NCBI RefSeq assembly: GCF_963966145.1
Contig: NC_091046.1
Location: forward strand, 45,756,001 to 45,820,000
Direction of reading: 5' to 3'
DNA from: Tenebrio molitor
Lineage: Eukaryota; Arthropoda; Insecta; Coleoptera; Tenebrionidae
DNA: 64,000 nucleotides
Part shown: positions 55,301 through 64,000 of the stretch, piece by piece
Position numbering within the stretch: the stretch's first letter is position 1
Layout of the letters: each line of letters opens with the position of its first letter
Position numbers and translations under genes: made by a program
Notes under the pieces: model-generated
What the model was told of the DNA's origin: nothing
The model's input: only the letters and a program-made list of their open reading frames with translations
Database searches by the model: none

Positions 55301-58300
55301 GATTACATTCTAGTACTTTCTGCTTTATATGGTTGGTAGCTTTAAGCTTTGTTAGCAGAGAATTGCAACAAATTTTTACACGTTTGCGCGAGTTACTGCG
55401 ATTGCATTTACACACCTTAATTAGCTATCGTAGCTTTTTATATGAACATTCTTCCGATTTCACATTCACACGATCTCATTTGACATTTTTAATGTTTGAT
55501 ACTTGGACATATTTGTTCCCAAAAGACAACTTACACCGCTCAATTTTGTAAAATTTACAATAAGGAGTGGGCAAATAGTGATGACCTCAGATCGTTTTCA
55601 CTTCTTCGAGTATTCATACTAGAACAAACGTACATACAGACGTTAAAAGATAACATTTTTATTAACTTGACGTTAATGTCATTTACTGATAATGTAGTCT
55701 ACATATTAAAAAAAAGATTGTTGTGGAATGTGAGTATGAGCAGCATTTAGATTTGGATGACATATGCATTTATTATATCGGGTGTTCATTTAAGTTTCTC
55801 CTCAAAGTTGGCGTGGAAGAGTCGATTGTGAACGCACCACGGATCACGATCAGCTGTTTCAATTTCAGATTTAAACTTCACTTTTTGCGTTGTTTGTGTT
55901 TTTACTCCGCAGACAGACGAGTGGTGCGTTCACAATCGACTCTTCAACGTGAATTTTGTGGAGAAATTTAATGAACACCTGACGTATACATGCTTTATTT
56001 TACAGTTTAGTACGCTTGCTCTTGATTAAATTTTGCTCAATTCGCTACAGAAATAAAGAAAATACGAAATGAATTTCTGGTAAAATAGTCGGCAGCGCTT
56101 CATTATCATTTATCGATTATCAGTTATAAAGTGATAACTGTATTTACTCAGTTTCTGGAAATAATTGCAAAACAACTCTAAATGTGCACATTTCATGGTG
56201 GTGACAGCTTTTCACTTTCAGTTACGATATGATTAGAAATTTCATGCTACCTCATTCATATCTTGAAGTTTTATTAATAATATTTATTATATTAAAATAT
56301 TATTTTAGAGACAAAATTGTGTTGCAGAAAATTATGCATGCAACGTTTCTACACATGTATATATTTTTATGCTGCCCTAATGCGCGTAAACTTCCCATTT
56401 CCGATTTCAAGTCATGGGCGCAAATAGGTGGTGGAGCGCAAATGTGTAGCTATCTTTGTCCTACACATTAATTACCAGTATGCGTCATCTTTCTCTCTTG
56501 CGCCGTTACCATGACAACAAGTGCGATCGTCGCAAGTCAGCTTGAAATAGACCTCTAAAAAAGTAGGGGTTTATACACAATCATGTTACGTAAGTAACTA
56601 CCTATTTTGATTAGTTCTGTCACGATCGGTTACCTTTTTAAATTTTGAAAAGGATAATTGGCGAGTAAAATTGTTCGTTTGTAGATCCAGACTACAGATT
56701 TGGATTTAGATAAAAAAATGCCTTTCACAACACTTCGGTTTTTAATTAATTGTTTTAGTAATAATTTTGTTACATTTTACTTTCGTAATTTGCAATTATT
56801 CTTGACATTTTCATTTGTTCCTGTCACATTCAACCTATTTGGATTGGTATCGATTTATCACCATTTTTGCACAACCAATACAATTATTGTGATTTATTGG
56901 TTGGGCAGGAACAACCAGTCTTGGGTACATTACTTGTTTTAAATTTCTAGTCTTTAATTTAAAAAAAATATTGCAAGGATTGTGGCCGTCGTAACTACCG
57001 TTTTCACATCACAAACATTGACTAAAAGTAGTTTTAAGGTACAGTCGCGGACAGAAAAAAGTAGGACAAGTCTTATTCAGAAATTTAGCTAAAATTGAGT
57101 TGAGTAAACAGGGCTTACTAGAATGAATAAATAAATATTTTAATAGTACATAACCATAGAAATAGTAAACAGACTTACATTAGCGAAAAACATTGTCCTA
57201 CTTTTTTCTGTTCGCGACTGTATGTAGCAAGTAGAAAAAAACCCCTACATTCTTTTAACCAAAAGTTTGAAAATATTCCTGACCATTCTACATGTCAATC
57301 AAATGGTTCTCTAATTACCCACACTTTTTTTGATCTGTTGTCCTTACATCCTTCTTGTTCTCCAAAAGAATAATAGTATTGTTCCAAATAGAATGTTCAA
57401 AGCAGTCTTACGATCAGCAGACTCTTTGTCCCTCACTTCCTGATCCTCCTTTTGAAAGTTTCAGAAGTTATGCAATTCCTTGCACCGCGGCTTGATTTAG
57501 TAAAGCATGCATGAAAAAACTTGACTGAATGATGATGTTGTAAAACTGAAGCAAGCTTAGCACAGGTGGTCCAAATCCGCAAAGACTTTGACCCCTTCTC
57601 GTGGTTGGAGACACACGTCACGGAAAATATGTAAAAAGAAGAGGGAACAATGAAAGAAGTGAAAAATTTTGGAAAATAAATTAACAAAAAAATACGTAAC
57701 GGGGTACTGGTATCAAATGTATTTTGTTGTAATTTCCGTGGTTAAAAAATATTTTGCGAAGCTACCAACAAGTAGTGACTGCAAGATGTGTACATTAAGC
57801 AGAAGTGACGTTTTACATAATAATAAACAAGAAAAAAACATCGTTGCATGTTGTACAATGTATTATTTGAATAACATGTTGCAATAATTTCCAGTTGAAT
57901 GAATCAGAAGTGGGATGTAATCGGCAAACGTTTGCCGTAATCTCGAAATTAGCAAGAATAAAATTGCTTTGTGTTGTGATGGTTATCCGTGAGAAACCCA
58001 CGCGAGCTTTGAAATTTTTTCCTGGAGTGAGCGCTGAAAGCTCCCGATCGCCGTTATTCGGAAAGCTCCTCCGTGCCGGTGGTTTCAGCATGCAGCTGCA
58101 CACCCGTTCGGTGAAAGCGACAACATAAACAAAATTTCTTTTGCCTTTACGGAATCCGACGTGGCCACCAGAAGAATACACAATCCGACGTGTTGTATAG
58201 TTAGAGGCACTTTGTATGAGCGAAGTCCCTCCACGTGACCTTGCATCGCTCGTCGCATGTGAATTTCATCATAAATGACGGGCCGATGAAGGGGGCGCCC

Positions 58301-61300
58301 TTCGGCAAGCCGCGACCCACGCGATCGTGCAATCATTTCGCAAGGATAACACCGGACGGAGAAAAACACGAAGAATTTCGCAAACAAAGAACGGTCCCGA
58401 TCGGACCAATCCGCCGAAAAAATCCGTGTCGAAGGACTGGAAGGTGAAAATATGATTTCGTTGGCCCTTGAGCCGACAGTGTCGAAACAGATGGCGCCGG
58501 TGCGTTCCGTTAGAAGGGCCGAAGTACAGTTAGTCTACCTGGAGGGTGAAAAATGCAGGTACCGTTAGGTGGCAGATGGTCCAGGGACGGACCAAGCGTC
58601 CGTGGGGGCTCCTTTTGTCAGGCCCCTCGCTTATCTCGGATCGCCAGCATCCATAATGAATCGTGATCGTCATCGCGTCGCACTGAGATTGTTAATTGCA
58701 CGACGACGAAGAGTTTTGCGCGATTGTACAGTTGGTTGCAAAAAAAACGGGATCTGTCAGAATAAAATTGACACATTTTTACCTACAATTTTTTCATGGT
58801 GTGAAACCTTCTTAGGATAGGAATTGTCAAGTACACAATTATTTGACAAATGGACAAAACCAAATATAGATACATACAGGGTGTTTGAAAATTGCTAGTA
58901 CAAAAAAAAAACTGTGGCATCTGGAAGCCCTAAGAAATCCAAGAAACCAATTTTAAATTTTTTAAAACAAAAGGGATAAAGTAACCCTATTCCTGCATAT
59001 TCTACGCCTCAGGCGGGGCAATATTTTTTAAACCTTGGTAACCAATCGTGATGATCGTAGTGATAATGAAGGACTATACAACAATATGAAAAATTTATAT
59101 TTTTTTGCAAGATCTTGGCAACCACAGATTGACAGTTTAAGAACATCAAATTTTTTATTTCGTTATTGCTTAACAACGTGAAGTGTCTTTTTAAAATACC
59201 TTAACTCAGTGGTGCACTAACAATTTTAACCCAATTTTTAGTAATTTTTATCTCGAAAACTAGAGGATTTTTATTAGAATTTTCTTTTGCCGATGACTTC
59301 AACTCACCATCACCAATTACCAGGTTTTTTTTGTACTAACAATTTTCAAACAGCCTGTATATGAAAATCGTTGCGTTTTTAATTATGCCGAACCGAGAAA
59401 TCACCTTCACGATCTTGCAACGATCGGGTGGAGATGGAAAAAAATGTGCTCGGTTGATTTTCACACACGCTAGATGCGGCAAGGTTGACCACTCTTCGGT
59501 CGCCCAATAACGCGAAATGTGGGCATGTTGGGTCTGAATGAAACAGATGGAATCCGTTTTTTTTTCTCGTCGATGGAGCGAGTAAAAAGTTTCAAGAGAG
59601 GAGATGTGGACGGAATAAATTGGACGGTCGGTGTTTCGCTTCCATTCTCAGTTGTTCATTGATGGTCGTCGATGTTTACTAAAAAAAATGATGCCCGCAG
59701 AAGAAATAAAAAATGGTTGGAAAGTTGTCGTTTTCGGTTGGTTTGTATTAAATTGTGTCGAAGCGATGGAGCATAAACTGAAGTAAAATCGGGCAATGAA
59801 TTCGTCAAGTTCTCACATAAATAACAGAGGAATGAGTGACCCCGTGAATACGATTCGAAATGTTTTCACTATTACTTAAAGTAAAAAAAGAACTAATGAG
59901 ATAATTAATTTAATACTATCAAAAAAGTTCTCACATAAATCATGACATAACGATCTAACGAAAAAATAGCCGAGCTGTGTTGGTTCGTTTAATAATCGTA
60001 CAGAATATCTCACGTGCAAAATGATTCTCTTCGTTTGCGTCTTGTCTGATTTTTATCTAATGAGATTTTTGTCCGACAGAAAGTAGATTATATCGTGACA
60101 ATGGAATTCGGTAATTTTGGGAAATAATTGATAAATGTCCGGGATTTGATGGAGTCAGTTTTATTTTAGGATGACACGGGTGATGTCACCGTACATGGAC
60201 ATCGGTTTTTATTGATAATGTGCGTTTCTTAATAGTGAGAAAAAAATGTTCACGGATTTTTTTACCAAATTAAAAAATATGTGTACTTTTTTTTTTGTTC
60301 GACACTGTCAGAATTTGAGAAATTTCTCCTGTGTGAGCGGATTTTGATAAATGTCACAACTTGTCAAAATGAAACGTCAAGCTAATTTTAAAGATTTTTG
60401 GCGATTTGGAGCTCGTCGAACAAAAAAACCTTGTATTCAACTCGTTCTTGTGTAAATTGGGCCTTTTTTGGCACTCGTGGGTCTTTAAAACGCTCGTTTC
60501 ACTCGCGTTTTAAACTGGCCCACTCATGCCAAAAAAAGCCCAATTTACACACGAACTCGTTAAATAAACTACTATTATTTTGTTCCGATGGAAGAAAAAT
60601 TTACGGCTTCGTGTTGGGCGAAGGATTTCTTTTGCCACTGAACTGTCTGGATTTAAATACACCTGAGTAAACACAATCTTAACTCTCAGAAACTCAAAAA
60701 GCTGCCTCCTACATTAGGGACATTCTTAAGTGAAAATAAATTTGATTTCATAGGCTTTTTTTTTAAATAATACTCATTGTTCTCATATCGTAATTTTTTT
60801 AGCTACGCCCGTGCGATATTTGCTATTTATCCTACGCATTTTTGGAAAAGTAATGACCTACTTTACCACACACCGTGCTGTAAAGGGAATAAAGTAATTG
60901 AAATGTGATCCTGATTTTTCAAGGACCAAAACCAAAATGACGGTTGATGCTGCTGCTCCTATATCTGAAGGCAACAACGGATGTCTACATTTATTTGTTT
61001 ATGTAGTGGATAAGGATATTAGGTGCATATTTATGACCTTGACTTTGAATTGAATTTTTACTCACATAAAAATGTGTAGATTTTAGAACATTCATAGTAG
61101 TCGCAGAAAAAATTCTTTACGCAACACACGATGAATCAACATTATTACTTGTGTGATTACTGATTAAAGTCGAAACACGGCCTCGTTGTGCAAACTTCAC
61201 ATGCGTACGACGATGATAATATTGATAATAATAAAAATCTCCACAAAGTTTTGCATTTTTCGCAAATCACTGATTACGTCTTTACTTTTACTTTACCGTT

Positions 61301-64000
61301 TTTCGACGGTCCTTTTATTTGCCACTGTGACGTTTTTTTTCTTTGCTTTTTTTGTACGTTGTGTTGTCACAATTTTAACAAAAGCTGATTGTGTGAAGCT
61401 GAAAAAAAATATTATAAACCTTGAAGTGTAGGTAGTGTGCTGGTGCACATTTTAAATCCTACTCAAATATTTATAATAAAACAAATAATGATAATGATAA
61501 TTCCGTTGCAGGTTGTCAGGCAAACAAACGAGATCGTACTTAACGCCATAGACTTAGAAATCAAAAAAGCCTCCCTCCAAGGTTCCAGCGCCGTCGAGAT
61601 CCCCAGCAGCACCAACTTCTCGGTCGAAGACGAGACCGTCACGTTCAACTTTGCCAAGCCTATTCCCCCGGGACAGTACTCCCTGAACATGACCTTCAAG
61701 GGCATACTCAACGACAAAATGAAGGGCCTCTACCGCAGCAAGTACCAGAATCAGCAAGGCGAAGAACGGTACGCGGCCGTCACCCAGTTCGAAGCGACCG
61801 ACGCCCGCAGGTGTTTCCCTTGCTGGGACGAACCCGCCCTCAAGGCCACCTTCGACATAAGCCTGTCGGTCCCCAGAGATCAGGTGGCCTTGAGCAACAT
61901 GCCGGTCAAACAGTCGAAAGAGACGGGGGAGCTGGTTAGGTACGATTTCGACACCACCCCCGTCATGTCGACGTACCTGGTGGCGTGCGTCGTCGGAGAG
62001 TACGACTACGTGGAGGACAAGTCGGCCGACGGGGTGCTGGTGAGGGTGTACACGCCCCGGGGGAAGAAGGACCAGGGGCTGTTCGCGCTGGAGGTCGCCA
62101 CCAAAGTGTTACCTTACTACAAAGACTACTTCAACATCGCGTATCCGCTGCCGAAGATCGACCTGATCGCGATCGCGGACTTCTCCGCGGGGGCGATGGA
62201 GAACTGGGGCCTCGTCACCTACCGGGAGAACTGCCTCCTGGTGGACAGCCAGAACACGTCGGCCGTGCAGAAACAGTGGATCGCGCTGGTGGTGGGGCAC
62301 GAGCTGGCCCACCAGTGGTTCGGCAACCTGGTCACGATGGAGTGGTGGACGCACCTGTGGCTGAACGAGGGGTACGCCTCTTTCGTGGAGTATCTGTGCG
62401 TGGACTACCTGTTCCCCCAGTACTCCATCTGGACGCAGTTCGTCACCGACACCTACATCAGGGCTCTGGAGCTCGACTCGCTGAAGAACTCCCACCCGAT
62501 CGAGGTCCCCGTGGGGCACCCGTCGGAGATCGACGAGATCTTCGACGACATCAGCTACTCGAAAGGGGCGTCGGTGATACGGATGCTGCACAACTACATC
62601 GGCGACGAGGACTTCCGCAAGGGAATGAACACGTACTTAACGCGCCACCAGTACAAAAACACCTTCACCGAAGATCTCTGGGCGGCGCTGGAGGAGGCCT
62701 CCAAGAAACCGGTGGGCGCGGTCATGTCCACCTGGACCAAGCAGATGGGCTTCCCGGTGATCAAGGTCGCGAGCAGAACGGAGAAGAACAACGTCGTCTT
62801 GACCTTGACGCAAAGCAAGTACACCGCGGACGGATCGCAACCGTCGGAGGACTACTCGTGGATGATCCCGGTCTCGATAACGACCTCCAAGTACAAAGAC
62901 AAGACGATCAGCACCGTACTTAAGACCAAGGAGGCGGAGGTCGTCCTCCCGGACGTGGCTCCCGACGATTGGATCAAGGTCAATCCGGGCACGGTCGGAT
63001 TCTACCGCACTCAGTATCCTCCCGAGATGTTGGAGAAGCTGATCCCGGCCATCAAAGACAGGAGTCTGCCCCCGCTGGACAGGCTGGGGCTGCTGGACGA
63101 CCTGTTCGCGATGGTGCAAGCGGGACACACCAACACCGTCGAGGTGCTCAAGCTGCTGCAGGCCTACGAAGACGAGACGGACTACACGGTGTGGTCTTCC
63201 ATCAGCAACGTCTTGGTCAAGCTGAACATGCTGCTGAGCTACACGGACTGCGCAGAGTTGTTCAAAGGGGTCGGTATTCGCACCCGCACGTTACAACCGG
63301 TCACTAATAGGTATTTGTGTTGCAGTTCCAGAAAAAAATCCTGAGCAAGGTGTCGAAACGCCTGGGTTGGAACCCGCACCCGGAAGAGCGCCACCTGGAC
63401 ACCCTGCTGCGAGGTCTGGTGCTGGGCCGGATGTCCTGGCTCGACGACGAAGACACCGTCTGCGAGGCGAAGAAGAGGTTCGAGGCGCACGTCAATTCTA
63501 GTCAAACCTTATCGGCGGACGTGAGGAGCGCCTGCTACAAAACCGTACTCAGGGCGGAAGGAGAAGGCGTCTACGACACGCTTTTGAAGATGTACCGCTC
63601 GGTGGACCTGCACGAGGAGAAGGACCGGATCAGCAGGGCGCTCGGCGCGTGCAAGGACGCCGAGATCCTGTCGAAGGTCCTGAAATTTGCCATATCGGTA
63701 AGGCGGAGTCCCCGAGCGAGGTGTCCACGTTAATTCTGGTGGCGGTTTCAGGAGGTGAGGGCGCAGGACACCGTCTTCGTGATAATCTCCGTGGCCACGA
63801 CGCCCGTCGGGAGGGAGCTGGCGTGGCGGTTCTTCGTCGAGAACTGGACGCTTTTCAACGACAGGTACAAAGGCAACTTGCTGACCAGACTGGTGAAGTG
63901 CATGGCCGAGAACTTCGCCAGCGAGAAGAGCGCCACCGAAGTGGAAGACTTCTTCAAATCGCACGACATGTCGGGGACGGAGAGGACCGTGCAGCAGGCC
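52193..64000 (+). CDS. Psa: puromycin-sensitive aminopeptidase (M1 family), 3' end beyond window
   Basis: Exons 52193-52315, 61512-63269, 63326-63697 and 63752-64000 join in one frame of 834 visible residues. The protein opens MPSGKPFERLPETV, like the mammalian enzyme from its internal methionine. The order is: N-terminal beta domain; gluzincin catalytic domain with GAMEN (268-272), zinc motif HELAHQW (H304, E305, H308), third ligand E327 eighteen residues after H308, and transition-state Y390; then the beta linker and the C-terminal helical domain, still open at the edge. All catalytic residues are intact. The enzyme removes single N-terminal residues from peptides, mainly in the cytosol, downstream of the proteasome. 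About 40 residues are expected beyond the window. Coding DNA is strikingly GC-rich compared with intron 1. Confidence 0.97.
53247..53290 (+). repeat. diverged family B terminus
   Basis: TGTTTAAAAAAAAAGTAGTC then AAGCAG, followed by TTTCAAACGCAGATCGT, parallels the left end and first interior of the element at 8473-8791. No right end was found. Confidence 0.35.
54715..54757. repeat. perfect 18-bp stem hairpin
   Basis: TTACGAATCTCATCCACC at 54715-54732 is followed by a 7-nt loop, ACTGCAA, and its exact inverse complement at 54740-54757. At 43 nt it is too short for a typical microRNA precursor. Possibly a transposon end or a transcribed stem-loop. Confidence 0.8.
55781..55979. mobile_element. 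MITE family A, complete copy (199 bp)
   Basis: GGTGTTCATTTAAGTTTCTC at the left is mirrored by GAGAAATTTAATGAACACC at the right. The inverse pairing continues inward through AGAGTCGATTGTGAACGCAC and GTGGTGCGTTCACAATCGAC for about 55 bp. The short interior contains GATCAGCTGTTT, shared with the other two copies. Non-coding. Confidence 0.8.
57042..57220. mobile_element. mariner-type MITE (179 bp) with TA duplication
   Basis: The termini CAGTCGCGGACAGAAAAAAG and CTTTTTTCTGTTCGCGACTG, each continuing TAGGACAA or its inverse, form terminal repeats of 28-29 bp differing by one or two bases. TA flanks both ends (57040-57041 and 57221-57222). The CAGT start and TA target are characteristic of the Tc1/mariner superfamily. 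No transposase is encoded. Confidence 0.88.
58877..59357. mobile_element. inverted-repeat DNA element, CAGGGTGTTTGAAAATTG ends (481 bp)
   Basis: CAGGGTGTTTGAAAATTGCT, then AGTACAAAAAAAA at the left, mirrors TTTTTTTTGTACTAACAATT then TTCAAACAGCCTG at the right, with two or three mismatches over about 33 bp. TA flanks both sides. The interior has no transposase. A single similar start, CAGGGTGTTTCG, occurs at 53352 without a partner. Confidence 0.75.
60439..60561. repeat. 123-nt long hairpin repeat
   Basis: GTGTAAATTGGGC, a T-run, GGCA..CGTGGGTC and TTAAAACGC pair in order with GCGTTTTAAA, GGCCCAC, TGCC, an A-run and GCCCAATTTACAC. The stem is about 50 bp with small bulges and the loop is CTCGTTTCACT. 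It resembles the hairpin at 3280-3373 in design, with a GC-rich apex and terminal palindrome. Confidence 0.75.
61512..63269 (+). CDS. Psa: aminopeptidase exon 2
   Basis: 586 codons, residues 42-627, phase 0 at both ends. It carries the whole catalytic domain. The frame is open for 25 codons into the preceding intron, so an ATG at 61437 is not the real start. The donor is GGG|GTCGGT, a non-ideal site, but it is the only nearby GT that keeps phase with exon 3. Confidence 0.93.
63326..63697 (+). CDS. Psa: aminopeptidase exon 3
   Basis: 124 codons, residues 628-751, starting FQKKILSKVSKRLGW after TGTTGCAG. It contains the conserved LDTLLRGLVLGRMSWL helices of the C-terminal domain. Donor GTAAGG. 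The preceding intron is only 56 bp. Confidence 0.95.
63752..64000 (+). CDS. Psa: aminopeptidase exon 4 (cut by window edge)
   Basis: Starts EVRAQDTVFVIISVATT after GTTTCAG and runs 83 codons to the last base, through DFFKSHDMSGTERTVQQA. In the family about 40 more residues follow. Confidence 0.94.

Larger units (their letters stand above)
52316..61511 (+). other. aminopeptidase intron 1 (about 9.2 kb)
   Basis: GTAGGT to TTGCAG. Holds two TA-flanked inverted-repeat elements, a MITE family A copy and two hairpins. GC-rich, possibly regulatory blocks lie at about 53870-54290 and 58200-58560. No conserved coding exon was recognised. Confidence 0.85.

Noticed and set aside
54793..58497. AGATGGCGC matches at 54793 and 58489 as independent insulator sites
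   Set aside because: A degenerate 9-mer is expected about this often by chance in 64 kb. Mentioned only in support of the inverted pair.
61437..61511. An apparent start ATG 25 codons before aminopeptidase exon 2
   Set aside because: It is intron sequence that happens to be open. The TTGCAG acceptor at 61511 and the exon 1 junction fit the family.
61985..62923. A 312-codon open frame overlapping the aminopeptidase in another phase, plus long minus-strand frames there
   Set aside because: Shadow frames of GC-rich coding DNA. They are arginine/glycine-rich and without known domains.
1..64000. Prokaryotic features such as operons, CRISPR arrays, phage or attachment sites
   Set aside because: Spliced metazoan genes and intron composition show an animal nuclear genome. 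No regularly spaced repeat-spacer array is present.

Overview
This window is eukaryotic, and most likely from an insect. It has split genes with GT-AG introns, AT-rich introns up to 34 kb, very short introns (49-56 bp) beside long ones, and many small DNA-transposon derivatives. One coding product is nearly identical, by recall, to Drosophila Frequenin. A beetle is plausible from the overall feel of the repeats and gene structure, but the species is not determined.

Two conserved genes lie head-to-tail on the + strand. The first is a complete frequenin / neuronal calcium sensor 1 gene. Its seven coding exons run from 6677 to 49791 and join into a 186-residue myristoylated EF-hand protein. Intron 1 is about 34.3 kb and holds most of the left half of the window. 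The second is a puromycin-sensitive aminopeptidase (M1 zinc peptidase). It starts at 52193, has a 9.2 kb first intron, then three GC-rich exons, and runs off the right edge. 834 residues are visible, and roughly 40 appear to be missing. A small same-strand gene encoding a 64-residue single-pass membrane protein (STMP1-like) is nested in frequenin intron 1 at 39268-39462.

Layout: 1-6676 is upstream DNA with a decayed non-LTR reverse transcriptase fragment and several hairpin repeats. 6741-41017 is frequenin intron 1, with MITEs, two 5S-rRNA-like fragments, a 197-bp tandem array, a duplicated ~0.6 kb repeat, long inverted repeats and the nested gene. 41018-49791 holds the other frequenin exons. 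49792-52192 is the intergenic interval, with a GC-rich exon-like block and a pair of inverted GCGCGCCACCT sites. 52316-61511 is aminopeptidase intron 1, with a TA-flanked mariner-type MITE, a second TA-flanked inverted-repeat element, and two hairpins.

The most unusual non-coding signal is a motif of about 17 bp, ATGGTGGATGCGCCGGG. It occurs six times in frequenin intron 1 with unrelated flanks. The four left copies are in + orientation and the two right copies in - orientation, which looks more like a protein-binding or architectural site than a transposon remnant. A second GC-rich motif (GGCACGGCATCGAGGCCG, usually followed by TTATCA) recurs four times between 37 and 48 kb. The two host genes have no evident functional link: one is a synaptic calcium sensor, the other a cytosolic aminopeptidase. 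No operon, CRISPR array, intact tRNA gene or autonomous transposon was seen.
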